Assembly (NCBI GenBank): GCA_029260825.1
Contig: JAJDCM010000081.1
Location: 1 to 43,035, forward strand
Length of the DNA stretch: 43,035 nt
DNA from: Planctomycetota bacterium
Lineage (GTDB): Bacteria; Planctomycetota; JACOTG01; JAJDCM01
Direction: 5' to 3'
Below, one piece after another: positions 16,597 to 25,034 of the stretch. The notes beneath the pieces are model-generated. The model saw only the letters and a program-made list of their open reading frames with translations, had not been told where the DNA came from and ran no database searches. Both the position numbers and the translations under genes were made by a program. The first letter of the stretch is position 1. Every line of letters begins with the position of its first letter.

Positions 16597-19500
16597 CTAG
16601 TTTTGCACCTTGAGTACGATTCCGTTGGTGACGCCGGCAAATCCCTGGGGGGCCTCGAAGTCTTCGATCAATCCCTGGAGATAGAGAGTTACTTCCATTC
16701 CCAATCCCCCGGGAAGGGAAATGAGTTTGTGGGGCGCCGGTGCTACCGGAGTCGGCCAGTCGTTCATGCCGAGCACGAACGGGAACCCGAACGTGTTGGC
16801 GATGCGGACGGGCTTGGGGGTTCCTGCCGAGAAGGGGACGGGAAGTGCCATGCAGCCCAGTCCGCGCCGGAGATCGACTGCAAGACCGTTGGCTGGTTCC
16901 TGGTCCCAGGCATAGACGACGTATCTTGCGGTTCCCCCCGTGCTCGATGGCGGTGTGTCGATGAAGACCTCAAGAGGAGTCGCTGGATTGATGGCAACGG
17001 TTCGACGGTTGTTGTCGATCCCGACCGACCCATTGACGAACAGGACGTCTGTGATTGGCCCGGGGATCCCGTTTACATTTCCAGCCCGGCACGAGAAGGT
17101 GCGTCCGGTGATATTGATCTTCGTCGAGGTGACATCTTCGACTCGCTCGAGCAAAAGAGGGATGTCGTTGTCGGCATCCTCGGCTGTGCTGCTAGCAGAG
17201 GTGACATGGGTGACCTGGACGGTGTTCACCGCCTGAATGCCCGCTTCCACGGTCAACTCGGCAACCACGAAGAATCTCTTGTCCGGATCTCCGGCGACGA
17301 TCTGGGTATCGCTGTCTCCATCGGGAAGAAGCGCACGGAGGAAGCCTCCGGGGAACGTGAGTGTCCCGATGGTCAGCAGCAGGATATCCGACTCGGTCTC
17401 GAAAGTTCCAGATCCGTCGTCCCCGTAGATGAAGAGGTTTTCAATGATTGCGTTGGCTTCTGCCTCCGAGAGGGGGATTCCGTTTGCGCTTTCAAAGAGG
17501 AGCTGGATGGACGCGAGTTCCACATCGTTATCCCCGGGACGTCCCCGGTGGGCAAGATCGATGGAGAGAATCGCCGCCGTCTCCTCCTGGTCAAGGAAAG
17601 AGGGAGCGAGGTCGATCGTTGTCAGGGCAAACTGCCCCCCTCGATTGCGATACCAGGCGACGGTGTTGTCAGCAAGAGAGCCTGAAATGACGTCTTTGCG
17701 TCCGTCTTTATCGATGTCACAGGCCGCTACCGTGACCGGTGTCAGGGCCGAGGAGCTCACCGCGCGAGTCGCGAAGGTCAGGGGCATTCCTCCAAGATTT
17801 TCGTAGTAGGAAATCTTGTTGTCGTTTGCAGAGGCGGAGAGAAGATCCATGTCTCCGTCGACATCCATATCACAAGCCGTCACGGATCGGGCGCCGTCCG
17901 CCTGGTTGCTAACCTCGAGCCGGGTGAAACCTGGAGGTGTCGCTCCGTTGTTGAGGTAAACCGTGATGAGGTCGTCGCCGCTTGAAGCGGAAGCGATATC
18001 GAGGAGGCCATCTTTGTCGAAATCGGCGGCAAAAACAGAAAACGGGTTGCTGTCGGTTGTGGAGACCACGAACTGTGTGAAGGTGATCGGCGATCCGCCG
18101 TTGTTTCTGAACCAGGCGATGGTGTCATCGTTGGAGGAGGCAGAAACCACATCGATGAGCCCGTCATGATTGATGTCACCGGCGTGGACGGATCGGGCTC
18201 CTTTTGAATCGTTGGAAATGACCCGGCGAGTGAAGTTTCCCGCACAATCATTTTCGTACCAGGCGACTTGATTGTCGAGAACGGATGCCGAAAGAAGATC
18301 TGGAGCTCCATCCTGATTCAAGTCGATGGCAAAGCAAGCTTCGATGCCGATGGGTTCGGTGCTGATGACATGCTTTGACCAGCTGGTGCCCAGGCCATTC
18401 AAGTTCTCGTGCCAGGCGATCTCGTTGGTCGTCCGAGCTGCGCTGGCGATGTCCAGATCTCCATCCTTGTCGAAATCTGCCGTGGTTACTCCGTGAGCGC
18501 CGGTGGCAGCGCCCACCAGACGCTTGGTCCAGGCTGTGCCGTCACCTGCGGTGTTTTCGTACCATGTGATCTGGTTCTCATCGAAGGATGCGGCGACAAG
18601 GTCGTTGTTCCCGTCTCCGTTGATGTCCGCACCCAGAACCTCACGAACTTGAAGGGCGGTGTTATCCACGGGGATTTGTTGAGGAAATAGCCCACTTCGA
18701 TGGATCGTTTCGTTGGAGTACCAAACAATTGCGTTTGCTCCCTGATGAGCGGCGATCACATCGAAGTTCCCATCTTGATCGAGATCTCCCACAGAAAAGC
18801 TAACCGGCAAGCTGCCGCCTCTTCGAGGAAGAGGAGCATCGATGGAGCGTTCGAGGAAACCGAGGGGAGAGCCGCCAAGGTTCTCGAAGAAGACCACCGT
18901 TCCATCTGTGCGGGAGCCGGAGACAATTTCCAGATCTCCATCCTTGTCGAGGTCGGCAAGCTCGAGATCGCGGGCGTCATTGAAAGTGCAAGTGACGTCT
19001 CGATCGGTCCAGGAAAGACCGTTTCCGATGACGTTTTCATGCCAGGTTATCTTTCCGCTTGTTATGGCCGTAGTGACCACATCAAAGTCACCGTCACAGT
19101 CCAGGTCGCCGGTCGTGATCCCGTGAACTCCGGAGACGGATGAGGAGATCGTGCGAAGAGTAAAAGATCCTCCTCCTTGATTCTCAAGCCAATGAACCGT
19201 GTTGTTGGAATGAGCCGTGACCTGAATGTCTGGAAGTCCGTCGCCGTTCAAGTCGGCAACAGCGACTGCTTGAGGTTGCTGAACGGTGCTGGAAAGAACG
19301 TGTCGCATCCAGGTTGTTCCATCTCCGTTGAGGTTTTCGTGCCAGGCAACGGTGTTGGTGTCATTGACGATGGAAACCACGTCTGGATCTCCATCCTGGT
19401 CGAGGTCGGCGACGGCGACCCCGGTGACGGCGATCGTGGAGCGGTTCAGCAGGACCGGCTCGATCGTAACAGGAGTCCAGGTCGTTCCCGATCCGTCGTT

Positions 19501-19896
19501 GGCATAGTAAATGACCTCGCCGTTTGAACCGGATGCAGAGAGAGCATCGATGTTCCCGTCCTGGTTGAGGTCGGCGGCCACGATCGCGAGCGGACAGGGA
19601 AGATCAGAGGCAATGATACTTGTGTTGAAGGATGTTCCATCATCAGAAGTACTCACGTAGGCCGTCAGGACACCGTCTGTTTTCCCGGCGGCCAGCACAT
19701 CAAGGCGACCGTCACGATTCAGGTCGGCTGAAGTGACGGCAGATGCCGCGGCCAAGCTGGCGTCGATGACGACCGGGTCGTCAAAGGGCACGTTGCTCGC
19801 CTGAGCGGAAGGAACAAGGCAAGAAAGAGCCAGGATAAGAGACGGGATAAGGCTCGGGTGGGTTCGTCGGGCGGAACGGGTCTTGGCAAGTCCCAT
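16597..19896 (-). CDS. Giant exported FG-GAP/VCBS repeat protein, 14 repeats
   Basis: The protein has 1,099 residues. AGGAGGAG six bases before the ATG fixes the start. The signal peptide ends at SAQAS. Residues about 50-790 contain 14 FG-GAP/VCBS-type repeats, each with a calcium-loop variant of DxDxDGxxD (for example DLNRDGRLD, DLDQDGDPD, DIDKDGRKD) and followed by blade strands such as TVAWYRN. Fourteen repeats fit two seven-bladed propellers. The C-terminal 300 residues form a different beta-rich region ending in TLYLQGLIEDFEAP and GFAGVTNGIVLKV. I see no PEP-CTERM or LPXTG anchor. The role is likely extracellular binding or adhesion. It is divergent from another 14-repeat protein. Confidence 0.9.
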   Translation of the reverse strand: MGLAKTRSARRTHPSLIPSLILALSCLVPSAQASNVPFDDPVVIDASLAAASAVTSADLNRDGRLDVLAAGKTDGVLTAYVSTSDDGTSFNTSIIASDLPCPLAIVAADLNQDGNIDALSASGSNGEVIYYANDGSGTTWTPVTIEPVLLNRSTIAVTGVAVADLDQDGDPDVVSIVNDTNTVAWHENLNGDGTTWMRHVLSSTVQQPQAVAVADLNGDGLPDIQVTAHSNNTVHWLENQGGGSFTLRTISSSVSGVHGITTGDLDCDGDFDVVTTAITSGKITWHENVIGNGLSWTDRDVTCTFNDARDLELADLDKDGDLEIVSGSRTDGTVVFFENLGGSPLGFLERSIDAPLPRRGGSLPVSFSVGDLDQDGNFDVIAAHQGANAIVWYSNETIHRSGLFPQQIPVDNTALQVREVLGADINGDGNNDLVAASFDENQITWYENTAGDGTAWTKRLVGAATGAHGVTTADFDKDGDLDIASAARTTNEIAWHENLNGLGTSWSKHVISTEPIGIEACFAIDLNQDGAPDLLSASVLDNQVAWYENDCAGNFTRRVISNDSKGARSVHAGDINHDGLIDVVSASSNDDTIAWFRNNGGSPITFTQFVVSTTDSNPFSVFAADFDKDGLLDIASASSGDDLITVYLNNGATPPGFTRLEVSNQADGARSVTACDMDVDGDMDLLSASANDNKISYYENLGGMPLTFATRAVSSSALTPVTVAACDIDKDGRKDVISGSLADNTVAWYRNRGGQFALTTIDLAPSFLDQEETAAILSIDLAHRGRPGDNDVELASIQLLFESANGIPLSEAEANAIIENLFIYGDDGSGTFETESDILLLTIGTLTFPGGFLRALLPDGDSDTQIVAGDPDKRFFVVAELTVEAGIQAVNTVQVTHVTSASSTAEDADNDIPLLLERVEDVTSTKINITGRTFSCRAGNVNGIPGPITDVLFVNGSVGIDNNRRTVAINPATPLEVFIDTPPSSTGGTARYVVYAWDQEPANGLAVDLRRGLGCMALPVPFSAGTPKPVRIANTFGFPFVLGMNDWPTPVAPAPHKLISLPGGLGMEVTLYLQGLIEDFEAPQGFAGVTNGIVLKVQN

Positions 19897-20249
19897 GAGA
19901 TTCTCCTCCTAAGGAAACGTCTTTGGATGACCATGCCTGGGGAGGGCATAGCTCGTTCTCCATTCCCAATGAGCGTGCACGGCTTCATGGGAAAAGTATT
20001 CTAAGAGAAGATCAACGCTATAACCACCATTTATTGGTCACAACCTCAAGTACAGCTTCGGTTTGCAGGGCACAATGGAGTTTGTGATCCCGGTTGAGGG
20101 AAATGGGGGGCATTTTCGGCCCTCATCAGGATTCGACGGTCGATCCCTGGGGGCAATATTGCTAGCATTCGGGTTCGCCATGATCCATTCTTCGTAGCTG
20201 AGCGGTGGTTTTTGCAAGAACTGACAACGGTTCCTCGGATCGGGAAATT
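19897..20249. other. Divergent intergenic region, 353 bases
   Basis: This is the shared upstream region of the two FG-GAP giants. It contains the ribosome binding site of the leftward gene (19903-19910). ATGCC and GGCAT flank seven bases near 19933, a weak hairpin. I found no riboswitch-like structure, no clear paired -35/-10 set and no credible small gene. It must contain the promoters for both directions or a shared control site. Confidence 0.55.
19903..19910 (-). promoter_or_regulatory. Ribosome binding site of the leftward FG-GAP gene
   Basis: AGGAGGAG on the minus strand lies six bases before the ATG at 19896. It is one of the strongest sites in the window and suggests high expression. 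Confidence 0.85.
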
Positions 20250-23200
20250 GTGAAGAAATTGAGCTGGACCTTCGCCGCTGTTCTCTTTTCAACCCTTCCT
20301 CTTGTTTTCGGTGGGTGCTACGGGACGATCGGTCTTGCGTCCGCCTTGGGCTCGAGCAGCAGTAGCGGAGGGAGCAACCAGGGAGCTGTGGTCAGCGATG
20401 TCGAGGTCGGGTTTGCGGAGACATCCCCGGCTCTCATCCAGTTCCGGTTGACCGACGTCGATTCGACCCCCGCCGATGTCACCATCCTCTTTGCATTGCA
20501 CGGACAAGATCCATGCCCCCCGGATGTTCCGGCGGGTGAGATCCCCGTCTTGTTGCAAAGAGGAAAGAACCCATGCGGTGGGGAGTTGATCGAGGTCACC
20601 TTGACCGATCTTCTGACCTCTCCGGGCGGAGTGCTTCACAAGAAGCTCTGGGATTTCGCTGCGGATGGACAGCTTGAAACGGTCCGGTTCAGCCCGTGCG
20701 TGGATCTTGAAATTCGTGTCGTTCGAGACGGGAGCATTCTTACTTCGGCGGCCGTGCGCACCGGCGTAGGCAACGATCCGCCGTCGATTCCTCAGCTTGG
20801 CGTTTCTCTGGGAGAAACGGATGAAGTCATGGGAATTGCCAACCTCGATCTCATCGTCCAGGATTCCTCCCAGGACCGGGTGGCTCTCATTGCCGAGTAT
20901 CTTCTCCTGGACGAACCCGGTGCCTCATTTCGAGCCGCGACGACGGCGGGGGGCGTGCCGCCGGACGAAATCCCGGCTTCATCGACAGGAAGGGCGGCGA
21001 ACTTCTTCTGGGACGTGGTTGCAGATATCGGGTTGACCGAACACGAGGTTCAGTTCCGGATCATTCCCGATGACAAAACGGTTCAAGGGAACGCCGCGAC
21101 CGTCTCATTTCGGGTCGATAACAATTCTCCTCCGCAGCTTTCGATCGATGGAGGCAACTTCATCCTGAATGACGATGCGCGCCGGGGGATCCCTCTTGCG
21201 TTTCGAGTGGCCGACGGGATTGACGGGGGAGTGGGCGACGACGTTCGGCTTGTTGTCCAGTTCGCCCGTGACCCGATGAGTTTTCCTCCACTGACCACCG
21301 GAGATGAAGACCTCACCTCCGAGGCCATCGAGCAGCTTCTCAATGATCCAGTCCGTCGAAAAGAAGCCCAGATTGCCACCGAGTTGCCCCGGGTGTTCCA
21401 GGGAAAGGTCGCTCTTTCTTCCGCCTCCGACCGGGTTCGTCTCCCCGAGCTCAGTGGATCGGCATCGCCTCTTGTCGAAAAGGTAACGACCAATCCGGAC
21501 GGATCCAGGTCTTTTCTTCGGGTGCGAGGTGTCCTTGATCTTCTTCGACCCTCTTTCGTACCGTCGCCGATTCTTGCCACTTGGTCTCCCGGAAACTCGG
21601 TTCAAGCGCCAGTATCGGCCCTTCCCATCGAAAACGGATTGAAGGCGCTTGTTCTCGAGGCGACTCCTGAGGGGTGGCGGATTCGTTCTCTGGAACTAGC
21701 AACCGGGGTTGAAGATGGTGTGATCAAGACCGGAGAGGGGGTCCCGCAAACCATGACCCTTGAGCAGGGCGGCGGGGCTCTTCTTCTCGCCGTTGAAGTT
21801 GGTCCTGGGCCGTCGTTCCAGATCGTTCGCGTGACGTTGCCTTTTTCTGCCTCAAGCAAGATCCAGACTCTCATCACCTCGGATGGGGGCGCTGGCTCTC
21901 CTGTTCGAGGCATCGCGAGTCTCGGGGTTGAGGCCGCGGTGTTGACGGCAGGAGACGCTCTCGTGCGTCTCGATTATCCCGGGTCCTTACCGGCGAACCT
22001 CACCGTGTTACTGGGCCCCGGGACCCTTCCCCCGAGTGGGTTGCGATCGCCCTGGGGCATCGCTCTGGATCCTCTTTCACCCGGGAGTATCTTCGTCTCG
22101 GAGAACGGTGGAGACCGGGTTCTTACCATTCATCTTGAATCTCTTGAGGTGAATGAAGTGCGGGCTGCGTTACCGACTCGTGGTGGAGGGAGAGCCTTTT
22201 CCAATCCGGAGTCCCTTGCTCTGGAACGCTCCGGGACCCGGCTTCTCGTTGTCACGGACCGGGTCGAAGGGGATTCCCGGCGTGAAGTTGTGGGCCTTGA
22301 TCTCGAGGAAGGGGCGCGAGAAGTTTTTGACGTTTTTCCTGTATCGGGGGAACCCGGATATTCGGGATCAATCGGCGACCTCTCCACCGGGCCTTCAGGA
22401 TTGCGTCTGGTGGCACTGACCACTCAAAACGACCTCGGAGTCGGAGGAGGTGTCGAACAGACCCATGACCTCATGGGGGCTGAAGGAACCTACGACTCCC
22501 TTCGGCAAGAGATTGTTCTTGTCGATTCGCCAGAGCCTGAGATTCGCCCCGGCCAACCTTGGAGAATACAGAAAGAGATCGGTCTTGTTCCCGCTCGCCG
22601 GCAAGGGACATCCGGTGTTTTCTTGTGGGACAGCTCCGACCTTCTTGAGGGAGGAGATGCTTTTCTCAAGGCCACTCCCCTTGACCGGGACCCGGGTGTT
22701 GAGGAGGTTGCCGGTGCTCGTCTTGTTCGCGCGGATCAGGATGTAGATCCAGTGTTGTTGCCGACCAACGTGCCCGCAATGCCCGCTCAATTTTATCGGC
22801 ATGTTGCCGCAGGTGACCTGGATGCGGACGGGGATCTTGATCTCGTTGCCGTATCCGATCTGGTTCAAGATGACCTGATCACCGTGTTCGAGCAGATCGG
22901 TCCGCTCACCTTCTCTTCGAATTTGAGGACCCTTGGTTCCGCATCGATTCGAAGCCCTGAGTTCGTGGTCATTGCTGACCTGTATGGCGATGACCGGAAA
23001 CTGGACTTTGTCGTGGCGAATAGTGCTTCGAGCGAATTGGTTGTCCTGCAGCAAACAGATCCGCTCGAATTTACTCAGAGGCAGATTCTTGGTGGCCCGG
23101 GAATAACGACGAGCGTCCGGTGTGTACAAGTCGCGGACGTTGACCGGGACGGAGATCTCGATCTTGTTTCGGCGAACCCTGATCAAGGTAGCCTTGCCAT

Positions 23201-24998
23201 CTTTCATAAGGATGGATCTGAATTCGGTATGGTTCCAACCCTGATCGATGTGGCCGAGCTTGGTTCACCCGCCTTCGTTGTTGTTGCCGACCTGAACCGA
23301 GATGGGCTGCCAGATCTTGCCTCCGCTGATCAACTCAATCATGCCCTTGTCGTTCTCTTTCAACAGACGGACGGAGAGTTCGACGGAATTCCGTTAGTTC
23401 TTACTCTTCCGGATCAAGCGCGCCCCTTGGCTCTTGTTGCTGCCGATCTATCCGGTGACGGTGTTCTTGACCTTGCCTGCGCCAATGAGAATGCAGAGAA
23501 TGTGACCGTATTTTTTCAGAAGGATCCCGGGGTGTTTGACGCAAGTGCACCCTTGGTGCTTGGAGGTCCCATGGTGACCGGTGGCCCCAGGTTTCTGACC
23601 GCTGCCGATCTTGATGGGGATGGGGATCTGGATCTTGTTACCGCCAACTCGGCTCTCTCTCCTGTTGGAAACAGTCTGTCGACGTTTTTCCAGACTTTGC
23701 CAGGTGAGTTTGAAGCTGGAGCTCGTCTTTCTTCGGAGCGGGTCATTGCTCCAAAATCAGTTGTTGCCTCGGATATCGATTTCGATGGGGCGGTGGACTT
23801 GATTGCGACCTACGACAGTAATTTTGGCCAGATTCAGGGGCGGGTCGGGATCTTTCGCCAGGAGCGAACGGCCAGGCTCGGCTTCAAGAAAGTGGATCTA
23901 GGAGACACGACTCTGACTCCAAATGTTCGATTTGCGGCGGCATCCGACCTCGATGGGGATGGTGATTTCGATCTTGTCACCGCAAGCAGGACGACGAATG
24001 AGCTGACTCTTTTTGAACAGATCGCTCCCCGGAGATTCTTGCCCGAGCAGACGAGGCTGTCGACCGGATTCAGGCCGAACACCATCTCTCTTTCCGATCT
24101 TGATGGGGATGGAGACGTGGACATCGCCTGCTCGAATGAAGGGGATCGTTTCAAGGGGATTGATGGAAGCCTCTCGGTGTTTTTTCAGTCCGGGCCAGGC
24201 GTCTTTGATGAAGTAACTCTGGTTCTTTCCGGTCCCGAGGCTGGCTGCCAGTTCTTTCCTGAATTTGTGAGCTCGGCAGACGTCGATGGAGATGGTCTTT
24301 TGGATCTTGTCGCGACGAGCCAGGGCAGCATGACAAAGGGCTGTTCAAGTCCGCGGGATCGAGTCACGGTTTTTCTTCAGGATGAAAGCTCGCGCTTTGA
24401 GCGGGATCCGATCTTGCTGGAAAAAGGTCTTGCTGCGCCGATGGGTGTTGCAGGAGCCGACGTCAATGGGGACGGTCTTCTCGATCTGGTGGTCGCCAAC
24501 GAAGGGACGGATGAGATCGTGTTGTTCTTTCAGAACCGTGGGGGTGGATTCACCAATCAATCGCTGGATCTACCGATAGGCACGGTGCCAAGGCGCGTTG
24601 CTGTTGCCGACCTTGACGGCAACGGTCGACTCGACATCTTGACGTCGAATCTTTCAAGTGCGGCGGTATTTCTTCAGCGGGACGATGAAACCTTCGATCT
24701 GACGACCCACCGGCTTGTGGGCAACCAGTTCTTTGACGTCGACTCGGGAGATGTTGATGATGACGGAGATCTGGACCTTATCTGCGCGACGGAAGACCCG
24801 GATCGAGATGGAGAAGTTCTTTTGTTTCTTCAACAAAGCCCGGGGGAATTTGTTCGAACGCCGCGAATCCTTGCGACCTCCACCATGAAGCGTCAGAGAC
24901 TGCGGTCGATCCAGGTGCTGGATCTGGATGGCGACGGTGACCTCGATATCCTGACAGCAAATTCAACGAGTGACGATGTATCAATCTTCTACCAATAG
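20250..24998 (+). CDS. Giant FG-GAP repeat lipoprotein, 14 repeats
   Basis: The protein has about 1,582 residues from a GTG at 20250. The open frame starts at a GTG at 20205, but the later start opens directly on a lipoprotein-type signal (KKLSWTFAAVLFSTLPLVFGGC) with GGGAAA upstream. A Ser/Gly linker (SSSSSGG) follows the cysteine, typical of lipoproteins. Residues about 50-430 look like Ig-like sandwiches. About 440-760 include an NHL/SMP-like propeller (SPWGIALDPLSPGSIFVSENG). Residues about 850-1582 carry 14 FG-GAP repeats with loops such as DLDADGDLD and DVNGDGLLD. The kinase gene starts 36 bases downstream. Confidence 0.88.
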   Translation: MKKLSWTFAAVLFSTLPLVFGGCYGTIGLASALGSSSSSGGSNQGAVVSDVEVGFAETSPALIQFRLTDVDSTPADVTILFALHGQDPCPPDVPAGEIPVLLQRGKNPCGGELIEVTLTDLLTSPGGVLHKKLWDFAADGQLETVRFSPCVDLEIRVVRDGSILTSAAVRTGVGNDPPSIPQLGVSLGETDEVMGIANLDLIVQDSSQDRVALIAEYLLLDEPGASFRAATTAGGVPPDEIPASSTGRAANFFWDVVADIGLTEHEVQFRIIPDDKTVQGNAATVSFRVDNNSPPQLSIDGGNFILNDDARRGIPLAFRVADGIDGGVGDDVRLVVQFARDPMSFPPLTTGDEDLTSEAIEQLLNDPVRRKEAQIATELPRVFQGKVALSSASDRVRLPELSGSASPLVEKVTTNPDGSRSFLRVRGVLDLLRPSFVPSPILATWSPGNSVQAPVSALPIENGLKALVLEATPEGWRIRSLELATGVEDGVIKTGEGVPQTMTLEQGGGALLLAVEVGPGPSFQIVRVTLPFSASSKIQTLITSDGGAGSPVRGIASLGVEAAVLTAGDALVRLDYPGSLPANLTVLLGPGTLPPSGLRSPWGIALDPLSPGSIFVSENGGDRVLTIHLESLEVNEVRAALPTRGGGRAFSNPESLALERSGTRLLVVTDRVEGDSRREVVGLDLEEGAREVFDVFPVSGEPGYSGSIGDLSTGPSGLRLVALTTQNDLGVGGGVEQTHDLMGAEGTYDSLRQEIVLVDSPEPEIRPGQPWRIQKEIGLVPARRQGTSGVFLWDSSDLLEGGDAFLKATPLDRDPGVEEVAGARLVRADQDVDPVLLPTNVPAMPAQFYRHVAAGDLDADGDLDLVAVSDLVQDDLITVFEQIGPLTFSSNLRTLGSASIRSPEFVVIADLYGDDRKLDFVVANSASSELVVLQQTDPLEFTQRQILGGPGITTSVRCVQVADVDRDGDLDLVSANPDQGSLAIFHKDGSEFGMVPTLIDVAELGSPAFVVVADLNRDGLPDLASADQLNHALVVLFQQTDGEFDGIPLVLTLPDQARPLALVAADLSGDGVLDLACANENAENVTVFFQKDPGVFDASAPLVLGGPMVTGGPRFLTAADLDGDGDLDLVTANSALSPVGNSLSTFFQTLPGEFEAGARLSSERVIAPKSVVASDIDFDGAVDLIATYDSNFGQIQGRVGIFRQERTARLGFKKVDLGDTTLTPNVRFAAASDLDGDGDFDLVTASRTTNELTLFEQIAPRRFLPEQTRLSTGFRPNTISLSDLDGDGDVDIACSNEGDRFKGIDGSLSVFFQSGPGVFDEVTLVLSGPEAGCQFFPEFVSSADVDGDGLLDLVATSQGSMTKGCSSPRDRVTVFLQDESSRFERDPILLEKGLAAPMGVAGADVNGDGLLDLVVANEGTDEIVLFFQNRGGGFTNQSLDLPIGTVPRRVAVADLDGNGRLDILTSNLSSAAVFLQRDDETFDLTTHRLVGNQFFDVDSGDVDDDGDLDLICATEDPDRDGEVLLFLQQSPGEFVRTPRILATSTMKRQRLRSIQVLDLDGDGDLDILTANSTSDDVSIFYQ

Positions 24999-25034
24999 AC
25001 TGGAAGTGGTCCTTTCAGCAGTCCGGGCGAGAGT

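Noticed and set aside
16495..17685. Rightward 396-codon open frame
   Set aside because: It runs antisense to the C-terminal domain of the FG-GAP protein, has no recognisable domain, and its composition is that of a codon-bias shadow.
22395..23207. Leftward 270-codon open frame
   Set aside because: It is antisense to the first FG-GAP repeats of the lipoprotein and has no domain or leader.
16597..24998. CRISPR-like or satellite repeats
   Set aside because: The repeated GATGG-rich DNA is the coding signature of the calcium loops in FG-GAP repeats. There are no uniform direct repeats with spacers.
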